NCBI RefSeq assembly: GCF_018982885.2 | Contig: NZ_CP081848.1 | Coordinates: 2,294,001 to 2,358,000 of the forward strand | Reading direction: 5' to 3' | DNA length: 64,000 nt | Source: Polymorphobacter megasporae | Lineage (GTDB): Bacteria > Pseudomonadota > Alphaproteobacteria > Sphingomonadales > Sphingomonadaceae | Shown: positions 56,649-64,000 of the stretch, in pieces | How positions within the stretch are numbered: the first letter of the stretch is position 1 | How the letters are laid out: the number at the start of each line of letters is the position of its first letter | Made by a program: the position numbers and the translations under genes | Notes under the pieces: model-generated | Told to the model about the DNA's origin: nothing | Databases searched by the model: none | Seen by the model: the letters and a program-made list of their open reading frames with translations, nothing else

Positions 56649-58067
56649 TCACGGCAGCGGTGGCCGCTTTCCGGCCCAGGGAGCTGCGCGCTCGATCTGT
56701 CCGGCGAGGCGAAATAGCAGCGCCTCGTCCCCATACCGTGCCGTCGCCATGACCCCGATCGGCAACCCGCTCCGGCTCATGCCCAGCGGCAGCGACATCG
56801 CTGGCTGGCCGGTCTGGTTCGCCAGCGCAGTGAACGGGCTATAGCCGAGCAACGTGCGCGTCCATTCGGCCAGATCGGGCGGCGACAAGTCGATGCGGCC
56901 GAGTTCGATCGGCGGCTGCGCGAACACCGGCGACAGGATGATGTCGTAGGTGGTCTGGAATTCGGCCATGACGATCGCGGCACGCTGATAGGCTTCGTTT
57001 GCCGCAATCAGCTGAAGGGCAGTGGTCTGCTTGCCGATGTGCACCCACATTTGCGGGATCGTCTCGATGTCATCGCCCGCATCATCGCGTCCCAACGCGT
57101 GCAGGCGGGCGGCAATGTCGGCAGCGGTGCATGCACCAACGACTGCGGTCATCGCGGCGCCGAGCTCGTCATTCGACAGCGTCGGCGCGGCCTCCTCGAC
57201 CTGATGGCCGAGGCTTTCGAGCAGCTTTGCCGCATCGAGCGTTGCCGCGAGAACGTCCGGATCGACCGGGCTGCCCGACAGCGGCTCGAGCATCAGTGCG
57301 ATGCGCAATCGGCCGGGCTCACGCGTGACATTGTTGAGGAAGCTGCCCTCGGGTTCCGGGGCGGTATAACGGCTGCCAGCCTCCATGCCGTGGACGGCGT
57401 CGAGTAATGCCGCGCTGTCGCGAACGGTACGGCTGACCGCGTGGTTGACCGTCATGCCGAGCCAGCTTTCGGTAAGGCGCGGACCGACGGGCACGCGGCC
57501 GCGTGACGGCTTCAACCCGAACACACCGCATGCCGATGCGGGGCAGCGGATCGAACCCCCACCATCCGACGCATGCGCAATCGGGACCACCCCCGCCGCG
57601 ACTGCCACCGCCGCGCCGCCGCTCGAGCCGCCGGCGCTGTGGGCATGATTCCAGGGATTGCGCGTCAGCCCTGTAGCCCTGGACTCGGTGGTCACGGTCA
57701 AGCCGAGCTCGGGCGTAGTGGTCTTGCCGAACGTGTTCAGGCCCGCCGCGACGAAGCGCTCGTACAAGGTCGACGAATAAGTCGGCCGATAGTCGCTCCA
57801 CAGCCGGCTGCCCTCGCCCGAGCGTTCGCCTGCGATATGCATATGCAGGTCCTTGACGAGGAACGGCACGCCGGCGAACGGGCCGCTGAACGATCCGGTA
57901 GCGGCGTGCCGCGCCCGATCGAACAACGGCTGCGCAATGAAGTTGAGCGCCGGATTGGTCGCCTCGGCCCGCGCGATGACCGCTTCGAGGAGCTCAGCGG
58001 GGCTGGTTTTGCCGTTAGCGATGAGCTCGGCCTGACCCAGCGCATCATGGCTCAACAGGTCGTTCAT
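56649..58067 (-). CDS. Amidase (amidase signature family)
   Basis: 472 residues. Ser-cisSer-Lys triad visible: Lys72 (PFLVKDLHM), the SAGGSSGGAAVAVAAG loop (Ser148/149) and the nucleophile Ser172 in SDGGGSIRCPAS. No signal peptide: cytoplasmic. Broad amide or 6-aminohexanoate-type substrates are possible; not determined. GGGGA upstream of the ATG is a weak SD. An IS630 element inserted just upstream of its start (58146) may have altered its promoter. Confidence 0.93.
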   Translation of the reverse strand: MNDLLSHDALGQAELIANGKTSPAELLEAVIARAEATNPALNFIAQPLFDRARHAATGSFSGPFAGVPFLVKDLHMHIAGERSGEGSRLWSDYRPTYSSTLYERFVAAGLNTFGKTTTPELGLTVTTESRATGLTRNPWNHAHSAGGSSGGAAVAVAAGVVPIAHASDGGGSIRCPASACGVFGLKPSRGRVPVGPRLTESWLGMTVNHAVSRTVRDSAALLDAVHGMEAGSRYTAPEPEGSFLNNVTREPGRLRIALMLEPLSGSPVDPDVLAATLDAAKLLESLGHQVEEAAPTLSNDELGAAMTAVVGACTAADIAARLHALGRDDAGDDIETIPQMWVHIGKQTTALQLIAANEAYQRAAIVMAEFQTTYDIILSPVFAQPPIELGRIDLSPPDLAEWTRTLLGYSPFTALANQTGQPAMSLPLGMSRSGLPIGVMATARYGDEALLFRLAGQIERAAPWAGKRPPLP

Positions 58068-58145
58068 GATCGGTCCCCAGAACTCTAATTGAAGTGGCTT
58101 TGCGCCTGTTGACTTCCGGTAGCGCGATCGATCCGCCGGAGCTAG

Positions 58146-59290
58146 TGGATTGAACGAGACGGACGAGTCCTGTTGGGGATTCCCGGCGCCGGTCGGACGT
58201 GCGACGTTGTTGGATGCGCACTGGTATCAGGATCGAGGTCACGGCCTCAGACAGGGCTCGGCTTGAAGCGATTGTCTCGGCGCGGGGTTCGCCGCAGAAG
58301 CATGTCTGGCGTGCACGGATCATTCTGCTCACGGATCAAGGGCTGGGAACGCTCGCGATCATGGCGGCGGCCGGCAAGTCGAAGACCTGCGTGTGGCGCT
58401 GGCAGGAACGCTTCATGGCCCAAGGTGTCGATGGTTTGCTGCGCGACAAGACCCGCCCGCCGGGCATCGCTCCGCTCGAGGCGGGGCTCGTCGACAGGAT
58501 CGTGGCCCTGACCCTTGAACGCCCCGACCATGAAGCGACGCACTGGACGGTCCGTGCGATGGCCAAGGCGGTCGGCATCGCTGCGTCCTCGGTTGTGAAG
58601 ATCTGGCACGACCATGGCCTGGCACCGCACCGCTGGCGGAGCTTCAAGCTGTCCAACGACAAGGCGTTTGCCGAGAAGCTGCACGACGTGGTCGGCCTCT
58701 ATGTCTCGCCGCCGGCACACGCGATCGTGCTGTCGGTGGACGAGAAGAGCCAGATCCAGGCGCTCGACCGTACCCAGCCGGGGCTGCCGCTCAAGCGCGG
58801 CCGCGGTGCGACCATGACCCACGACTACAAGCGCAACGGGACGACGACCTTGTTCGCGGCGCTGAACGTGCTCGACGGCTCGGTGATCGGGCGCAACATG
58901 CAGCGCCATCGGCACCAGGAGTTCATCCGCTTCCTGAACGCCGTCGAGGCCGAGTTGCCCGCCGACAAGGCCGTCCACGTCATCCTCGACAATTACGCCA
59001 CACACAAACAGCCCAAGGTCCGCGCCTGGCTCGGCCGGCATCCGCGCTGGACGTTCCACTTCGTGCCGACGTCGTGTTCGTGGCTCAACGCCGTAGAGGG
59101 CTTCTTTGCCAAGCTGACCCGCCGGCGCCTGAAGAATGGCGTCTTCTGCTCCGTCGTCGACCTCCAGGCCGCCATCAACCGCTTCATCAAGGAGCACAAT
59201 CAGGAACCGCGTCCCTTCGTCTGGCGCGCCGATCCAAACGAAATCATCGCCGCCGTCAGACGCGGGCACCAAACGTTAGAATCAGTCCAC
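58146..59290 (+). mobile_element. IS630-family insertion sequence
   Basis: Imperfect terminal inverted repeats GTGGATTGA (from 58146) and TCAGTCCAC (to 59290), each bordered by TA (58144-58145 and 59291-59292), fit the IS630 target duplication of TA. Extended symmetry AGCTAGTGGA outside the repeats is also visible. Total about 1145 bases. Confidence 0.85.
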
Positions 59291-59293
59291 TAG
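58214..59293 (+). CDS. IS630 transposase
   Basis: About 359 residues from ATG 58214. N-terminal helix-turn-helix (LAIMAAAGKSKTCVWRWQERF) and DDE catalytic core: first Asp in LSVDEKSQIQALDR, second in ILDNYATHK, Glu in WLNAVEGFF. The frame is unbroken, so the element could be active. Stop TAG overlaps the right TA duplication. Confidence 0.93.
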   Translation: MRTGIRIEVTASDRARLEAIVSARGSPQKHVWRARIILLTDQGLGTLAIMAAAGKSKTCVWRWQERFMAQGVDGLLRDKTRPPGIAPLEAGLVDRIVALTLERPDHEATHWTVRAMAKAVGIAASSVVKIWHDHGLAPHRWRSFKLSNDKAFAEKLHDVVGLYVSPPAHAIVLSVDEKSQIQALDRTQPGLPLKRGRGATMTHDYKRNGTTTLFAALNVLDGSVIGRNMQRHRHQEFIRFLNAVEAELPADKAVHVILDNYATHKQPKVRAWLGRHPRWTFHFVPTSCSWLNAVEGFFAKLTRRRLKNGVFCSVVDLQAAINRFIKEHNQEPRPFVWRADPNEIIAAVRRGHQTLESVH

Positions 59294-59633
59294 CTGCTCG
59301 CTTGCCGTGGGTGATGGGTTACACGTCGCCTCTGTTGATGAATATCCGCTCAGAAATAGCACCATGCGAATGACGGCTGCTCGTGATCTGTGCTTAGACG
59401 AATCTGCCGGTCAAAAACCGCTCGAGCGCACGGGAAGAGCGGCTTGGCTGCATCCAAAAGCCGACCCCCGAAAGAAAAGGAGTTAACGCGGATCTTTCCG
59501 CGAGCATGTGCCGCAATCTTAATCTGTTACACATACACGTGCTATTGAGTTGAGGGTGTTGCGTAAAGTTGTTGGTAAGTATGATCACTATTGAACCTAC
59601 CGGACGGCATGCTTCCCAGTCTGATGGCAAGAT
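59294..59633. other. Intergenic between IS630 and diguanylate cyclase
   Basis: About 340 bases, partly AT-rich (59510-59590). No ORF with support. Likely carries the promoter of the downstream cyclase. Confidence 0.45.
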
Positions 59634-61466
59634 GTGAGCGTGAGCATATTTGGCTCACTCAGAGTGCGCATCTACGGTGTTGCTGCTTTAGCAGCTTGCA
59701 CGGCGCTGTTCTTCGGTGTGACTCTCCTGCAAAGCAGTTCGCGATCTCAGGATGCCTTCGACTGGGTCGGGCACACTCAAGAGGTTATCACGAGCCTCGA
59801 CGGCATCGAACTGCGGCTAAGCAAGGCGGAGTCAGGTCTGCGCGGATTTTTGTTGACCCGCGACCCAGGTTATCTCGCGGGTTTTGATGTCGAATTAGCA
59901 GACGTGAGCGCATCGACTGCCGCGCTGATCTCCCTCGTCCGCGACAATTCGGTTCAGGAGGAACGCGCGATCCAACTCGCGCGTGCCGCCGGCGAGAAGG
60001 TCGACCTCATGGGGCGCGCGGCGCAACGGACGCGGGCAAATCCGCTGGGCACGAATACTGACGTCGGCGCCCGCCTCCGTGCCAAAGCGTTGATGTCGAC
60101 AATCGTCCAGCAGATTGCGGCGATGCGGAACGAAGAACGCCGACTTCTCGCTGTTCGAACGTACAATGCCAGGAACGAAGTTCAACAGGCGAGGGCGCTG
60201 CTCGTCTATGGCTTCCCAGTTCTGGTGCTGCTGATCGGCGGCGTCGCATGGCTCATCCGCACCGGGATATCACGGCCGCTGGCAAACCTGCTCGACGTGG
60301 TGACGCGCTTTGGCGCGGGCGACCGGAGTGCTCGCGCGTCCACGATCGTCCGAAGTGTCGAGTTTAGGCGGTTAGCCTCGGCCTACAACGACATGGCGGC
60401 TCGGCTGGTGAATGCAATCGACACGCAGGAAGCGCGTCAGCAATCCGTCGAGATGCTGAGCGAAATGGCACAGAGGCTTCAAGCAATCCAGGCTGACGGT
60501 GAACTTTCCGTGGTCCTCGGCACGTTTATGCCGCGATTGCTGCCCGGCGTTGCTGGGGCTCTCTATGTGCACAACCACTCACGCAATATGCTTTTTCGAA
60601 TATCGAGTTGGGGCGATCTGCAATCCTCGCCGGAGATGTTCCCTCCGGGCGATTGCTGGGGGCTGCGGCGTGGAAAGACGCACCTGATCGAGGATCCGGG
60701 CGCAGACATCGTCTGCGCTCACGTGGCAGATTGTGCGGCCGAGCGCCGTTGCGAGCCAATTCTCGCAGGCGGCGAGGTGTTGGGGCTGATTTATATCGAG
60801 GGGCGGATCGAAGGCGAGCAACGCTTCCGTCTGGATGCGCTTATGGAAAGTGTCGCGCTGGCGCTGGTCAACGACAATTTGCGCTCACGCTTGCGCGAGC
60901 AATCGATCCGCGATCCGCTGACCAAGCTGTTCAATCGGCGCTACATGGAAGAAGCCTTGGCGCTTGAATCGGGCCGCGCGGAGCGAAACGGCGCGCCGCT
61001 GTCGATCGTCATGTGCGACGTCGATCATTTCAAACGGTTCAACGACGGTTATGGCCATGAGGCCGGAGATATCCTGCTGGCCGCAGTTGCTGGCCTTATC
61101 CAGTCGCACTTTCGGACGGGTGACATCGTCTGCCGTTACGGCGGAGAGGAGTTCACCGTAATTGCCCCGGGCGCGTCTTCCACGCTCGTCCAGGAACGTG
61201 TGGAGGCGCTCCGCATGGCCGTCCGCGAGCTGACGGTCCTTCATCAGGGCTCCAAGCTTGGCCCGGTGACAATGTCGTTTGGCATCGACACGTGGTCGGC
61301 GGGCGGAGACAGGCCGATGAGCACGTTGGTGCTGGAGGCCGATCGCGCTCTGTTCAAAGCCAAGCGGCTCGGTCGCGATCGAATGGAAATCGCATCATCC
61401 GTGACCGAAAGTGGTCGAACCGAGTTGGCATCGCCGCAGATCGTCCGGTTGCAGGCTTCGGGTTGA
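59634..61466 (+). CDS. CHASE3-HAMP-GAF-GGDEF diguanylate cyclase
   Basis: 610 residues. TM helix (about 10-30), CHASE3-like periplasmic sensor (SLDGIELRLSKAESGLRGFLLTRDPGYLAGF), second TM (VYGFPVLVLLIGGVAWLI), HAMP (TGISRPLANLLDVVTRFGAGD), GAF-like domain (LPGVAGALYVHNHSRNMLFRISSWG), then a GGDEF-type cyclase with GGEEF at 503-507 and RxxD (RTGD) five residues before it. Inner-membrane cyclic di-GMP synthase with feedback inhibition. GTG start. Confidence 0.93.
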   Translation: MSVSIFGSLRVRIYGVAALAACTALFFGVTLLQSSSRSQDAFDWVGHTQEVITSLDGIELRLSKAESGLRGFLLTRDPGYLAGFDVELADVSASTAALISLVRDNSVQEERAIQLARAAGEKVDLMGRAAQRTRANPLGTNTDVGARLRAKALMSTIVQQIAAMRNEERRLLAVRTYNARNEVQQARALLVYGFPVLVLLIGGVAWLIRTGISRPLANLLDVVTRFGAGDRSARASTIVRSVEFRRLASAYNDMAARLVNAIDTQEARQQSVEMLSEMAQRLQAIQADGELSVVLGTFMPRLLPGVAGALYVHNHSRNMLFRISSWGDLQSSPEMFPPGDCWGLRRGKTHLIEDPGADIVCAHVADCAAERRCEPILAGGEVLGLIYIEGRIEGEQRFRLDALMESVALALVNDNLRSRLREQSIRDPLTKLFNRRYMEEALALESGRAERNGAPLSIVMCDVDHFKRFNDGYGHEAGDILLAAVAGLIQSHFRTGDIVCRYGGEEFTVIAPGASSTLVQERVEALRMAVRELTVLHQGSKLGPVTMSFGIDTWSAGGDRPMSTLVLEADRALFKAKRLGRDRMEIASSVTESGRTELASPQIVRLQASG

Positions 61467-61541
61467 CCCGTCGCCTTACCGAAGACCCATCTTTGGGCTG
61501 CCACGAAGCCGTCCGAGTAGCCGTTTGATTGAGCGCCAGAC

Positions 61542-63230
61542 CTACTTCTCGATTGGGGCGTACATCTCGTCTTCGATAAGTGTAGGCGGCAGGATGCCAG
61601 CTGCCATTATACGGGCGAAAACGTCCTTCAGCACGAACGGCTTACCCTCCACCTCGACCTCATGCGAGGCGCGCGCCAAGAGATGATCCAGCTGGATCTT
61701 GCCGATGACGTAGCTCGGGCCGTAGCCGGGCTGGCGCAGGTAGAGGAGCTGCTCGAAACCGACGAGCTTGCTCTGCGGGTTCGACCAATGGCGCGGTGTC
61801 CACTCGGCGTGGAAGCGCCCGGCGCCGGCAAGGTCGATCTCATTGGCCTGCACATGCAGCGAGGCGAGTCCGCGCGCGGCGCGATTGGCGAGCATGATCC
61901 AGACGAGTTCGCGGCCGTGCGGGATGTCGTCGTACAGCCCCGCCTGCATGACGATCTCCTCCATCGCGGTCGCAAAGCCTTCGGAGCGATCAGAGAAGAT
62001 ATTGAACAGCGGCGGCGTCTGTCGGATCGTCCTCGCGCGCGGCTCGAAGCGCAGGCGGGCCAGCTCAATCCAGTGCGTCGAATGTGACAGCAGCGGCAAC
62101 GGATCGAGCGCGGTGACATTGGCGAAGAAGTTGCGGTCGGGGCCGGGGGCAGCATAGCTACTCGTCTGCGCTGCCATCGCCTTGCGGAAATACGGCTGGT
62201 CCGGGACGAGGCCGGTCGCGACGAGAAAGTCGTTGAATTTAGCGGTCTTGGCCTCGGCCATCTGACGATAGGCTGCCGCGTCGTCGATCGGTGTGATCGG
62301 CGACAGATTGCGGTTACGCACCTCCTCGAGCCGCAGCGACGTCAGCGCGCGATCGAGTTCACGCTGGAGGAGCGTCACCTGCTGGTCCCAGGTGTAGGGC
62401 GATAGATCGACGTGCGCGACGTACCAGTCGTAGTTCGCCTTGCCGACGCCCGAGGGGCCAGTCTTCTTCGGGGCCTCGGCGGCGATCCAGTCGGCGAAGC
62501 TGTCGGTGGCCGCCTTCGCGTCGCGCACCGCCTTGCGCAGTGCCGGGCTGGCACCGGCGAGCGACGCGGCTTGCTCGCCCGAAAAGGTCCGCATCTTGAG
62601 ATCGCCGCGATCGAGCGCGGCGAGCACCTCGCTCTGCTCGCGAAAGGCGCGATCGCCGTAGCGCCACAGATCGGCGGCGTTGCTGACAGCGAGGTTGACG
62701 CGCGCGGCCGTCAGCGTCGCCGCCACGCCGCCGAGCAGTTCGGTCAGCTTGCGATCGTCCGCGCGCGACAGCGGATAAGTGAACTTGAACAGGTCGATCG
62801 CCGGGCTGGCTGACGGCCCTTCGTGCGCGGGAACGTCGCTCTCCTCACCGAACACGGTCTGGTAGAAGCCGGGATCGCGCGCCCATGGCTGCAGCACACG
62901 CAAATAGAAATTGAAGCCGTTCATCTCGGCCTCGATCAACCGCCAATCATTGGTGTCGGCGGCAGGCCAGCCGGTGGTCGCGATCGCGTTGAGGCGAGCG
63001 CGGAACCGGGGCAGGTCTGCAGCCTTCCGCGCCATCGCCGAAGCACTGTAAGCGGGGACGCCGGCGCGAATGTCGGGTTGGACGAAGGCGCGCCAGTCGG
63101 CGAAGAGCGTGATAAGGGCGGCGTGCCCAGCGTCCGCTTGGGCGGCAACAGGGGATTGCGTGGGAGCTGCTTGCGAGCAGGTTGCCGACGCGAGTGCGGT
63201 GACCGTCATCGCCCAGATCAGCTGTCGCAT
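61542..63230 (-). CDS. DUF885 family exported protein
   Basis: About 562 residues from ATG 63230 (GAGGCGAG SD); the longer frame to 63365 lacks a signal. Signal peptide MRQLIWAMTVTALASATCSQA. DUF885 is a predicted zinc-metallopeptidase-like family; visible segments include YPLSRADDRKLTELLGGVAATLTAARV, the conserved GFATAMEEIVMQAGLYDD and GYGPSYVIGKIQLDHLLARA. The HExxH motif of active relatives is not obvious, so catalytic status is uncertain. Found widely in sphingomonads. Confidence 0.88.
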   Translation of the reverse strand: MRQLIWAMTVTALASATCSQAAPTQSPVAAQADAGHAALITLFADWRAFVQPDIRAGVPAYSASAMARKAADLPRFRARLNAIATTGWPAADTNDWRLIEAEMNGFNFYLRVLQPWARDPGFYQTVFGEESDVPAHEGPSASPAIDLFKFTYPLSRADDRKLTELLGGVAATLTAARVNLAVSNAADLWRYGDRAFREQSEVLAALDRGDLKMRTFSGEQAASLAGASPALRKAVRDAKAATDSFADWIAAEAPKKTGPSGVGKANYDWYVAHVDLSPYTWDQQVTLLQRELDRALTSLRLEEVRNRNLSPITPIDDAAAYRQMAEAKTAKFNDFLVATGLVPDQPYFRKAMAAQTSSYAAPGPDRNFFANVTALDPLPLLSHSTHWIELARLRFEPRARTIRQTPPLFNIFSDRSEGFATAMEEIVMQAGLYDDIPHGRELVWIMLANRAARGLASLHVQANEIDLAGAGRFHAEWTPRHWSNPQSKLVGFEQLLYLRQPGYGPSYVIGKIQLDHLLARASHEVEVEGKPFVLKDVFARIMAAGILPPTLIEDEMYAPIEK

Positions 63231-63492
63231 ATCTCGCCTCGTGCCTTGCCCCGTCGAGGCATGCCCGAGATTTCCGAGAAGCAAAAGCGAGGGATAAACG
63301 AGCGACCGAAGCCGGGTTGCGGGAAGGCCAATCTGAGCGTCGTGCCGACGGCGGCCTTGAGCCATGGCCGCGCCGCGGTGGCGTCGCCACGCAGCGCGTT
63401 AGCGGGAACGTGCACCATGTTCCCCACGACTGCGGCGCCGCTTGGCTTCCATCATGGTGATCGGCTCGTGCTCTTTACCGGGCGCTAGGGCG
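63231..63492. other. Intergenic, upstream of DUF885 gene
   Basis: About 260 bases with no supported gene; leads into the repeat-containing stretch that follows. Confidence 0.4.
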
Positions 63493-63592
63493 TTAAGTTG
63501 ACAGAGTTGACGTTTCTGTCGTTGCGAACCCGCGCTCCGGGGCGCTCGTAACACGGTTCTCCGCATTGCTTAAGTTGACAGAGTTGACGTTT
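63493..63592. repeat. Two 23-bp direct repeats
   Basis: A 23-base sequence beginning TTAAGTTGACAGAGTTGACG is present at 63493-63515 and again, identical, at 63570-63592, 77 bases apart. The core TTGACAGAGTTGAC is itself a repeated GTTGAC unit. Looks like an intergenic element of the REP or integration-site kind; no gene between. Confidence 0.7.
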
Positions 63593-63753
63593 TTGGAGGG
63601 TTGAAGCCGTCTTCGCCTCCTCCGTGAACGTGTCGACTTGTCGCGGGCCAGTAATGAGAAAGAACAAGCGCCGCCCGGTGGCGACGGGGGCAGGCTAGTC
63701 CAGTGGACGGGGTGTAGGACAGCGGTTTGTGTCGAGGCGCGTGTCGGCTGCTT

Positions 63754-63786
63754 CCCCCCCAAAGTCGGCTATTCCACTTGGGGGGG
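63754..63786. repeat. C-run/G-run inverted repeat
   Basis: CCCCCCCAA (63754-63762) pairs with TTGGGGGGG (63778-63786) as a perfect 9-bp stem with a 15-base loop. Function unknown; could be a recombination scar or a strong transcript hairpin. Confidence 0.4.
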
Positions 63787-63830
63787 GCGAATTGCTGATA
63801 ACAGCTTTGCTCTCGGTTCGTTGGGGCAAT

Positions 63831-63863
63831 GGCGAGCCGCAGGTGGGGAACCCGCGGCTCGCC
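63831..63863 (-). terminator. Hairpin after PEP-CTERM gene
   Basis: A 10-bp perfect stem, GGCGAGCCGC (63831-63840) with GCGGCTCGCC (63854-63863), lies 11 bases after the minus-strand stop at 63874. There is no U run, so termination by this hairpin is only probable. Confidence 0.55.
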
Positions 63864-63873
63864 GGTGCGATGG

Positions 63874-64000
63874 CTAGGCGGTCGTGTAGCGGACGCCGGT
63901 GGCGCGGGCGCGCATTGCCCCGCCGACAAGACCGAAGCCGGCGATCATCAGCCCCCAGCTGGCCGGCTCGGGGACGGCCGCCGCGATCGAAACGAGCGTC
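63874..64000 (-). CDS. PEPxxWA-CTERM protein, N-terminus beyond window
   Basis: Only the last ~41 residues are in the window: AVPEPASWGLMIAGFGLVGG followed by MRARATGVRYTTA and TAG. It is a complete exosortase sorting tail, so the gene continues to the right. No more can be said. Confidence 0.85.
   Translation of the reverse strand, partial: TLVSIAAAVPEPASWGLMIAGFGLVGGAMRARATGVRYTTA

Noticed and set aside
63754-63786. CRISPR-like repeat
   Set aside because: Only one inverted pair, no regularly spaced repeats or cas genes; listed as a simple inverted repeat instead.

Overview
The window is about 64 kb of GC-rich alphaproteobacterial DNA, most likely from the order Sphingomonadales. The evidence is four PEPxxWA-type C-terminal sorting tails (VPEP..WA/G followed by a short hydrophobic stretch and Arg-rich end), an UrcA-family protein, a TonB-receptor carbohydrate locus and many small stress proteins. 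I could not assign a genus. I saw no rRNA, tRNA or CRISPR array.

Layout. 1-1376: the first ~458 residues of a tubulin/FtsZ-superfamily protein (Tubulin_2 / FtsZl-1-like) that runs off the left edge. 2.2-8.5 kb: an RND-efflux fragment, an FAD-linked oxidase, a winged-helix/TPR regulator facing an UrcA gene, and a secreted alpha/beta-hydrolase. 8.5-14.4 kb: a genomic scar with an IS481-type transposase remnant fused to the 5' end of a Phd/YefM antitoxin, a small tyrosine recombinase, two PEP-CTERM proteins, an IS3 orfA remnant and an exonuclease remnant. 14.5-18.1 kb: a ydbH-ynbE-ydbL envelope operon. 18.2-22.6 kb: a diguanylate cyclase, small stress proteins and a PAS-LuxR regulator. 22.8-26.3 kb: a three-gene overlapping cassette (DUF427, small protein, methyltransferase) and an ABC exporter. 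26.6-34.2 kb: a four-gene transglutaminase / circularly permuted ATP-grasp / alpha-E / DUF2126 operon. 34.7-37.1 kb: mesD-mesX, a folate-independent methionine synthase pair behind a complete cobalamin riboswitch, a strong promoter and a perfect palindromic operator. 37.3-38.3 kb: a nitrilase with one frameshift. 38.4-46.1 kb: a disaccharide locus (MFS permease, TonB receptor, GH65 phosphorylase fused to beta-phosphoglucomutase, LacI regulator). 47-64 kb: an L,D-transpeptidase-like protein, a frameshifted oligoendopeptidase F, a double-winged-helix regulator, a PEP-CTERM protein, a haloalkane dehalogenase remnant, an AhpD-like protein next to a LysR regulator, an epimerase remnant, an M61 peptidase, an amidase, an intact IS630 element, a multi-domain diguanylate cyclase, a DUF885 protein and the tail of another PEP-CTERM gene.

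Genes that work together. MesX and MesD make methionine without folate or B12, and the B12 riboswitch should shut them off when cobalamin is present. The GH65-PGM fusion, TonB receptor, MFS permease and LacI regulator form a self-contained path from outer-membrane uptake to glucose-6-phosphate. The transglutaminase cluster resembles predicted peptide-ligation and peptide-processing operons. YdbH, YnbE and YdbL form the intermembrane lipid-transport bridge. The most noteworthy items are the edge-truncated tubulin homologue, the riboswitch-controlled mesXD unit, and the DUF2126 gene, which has no ATG/GTG/TTG start and is in frame with the gene upstream across one TAG.
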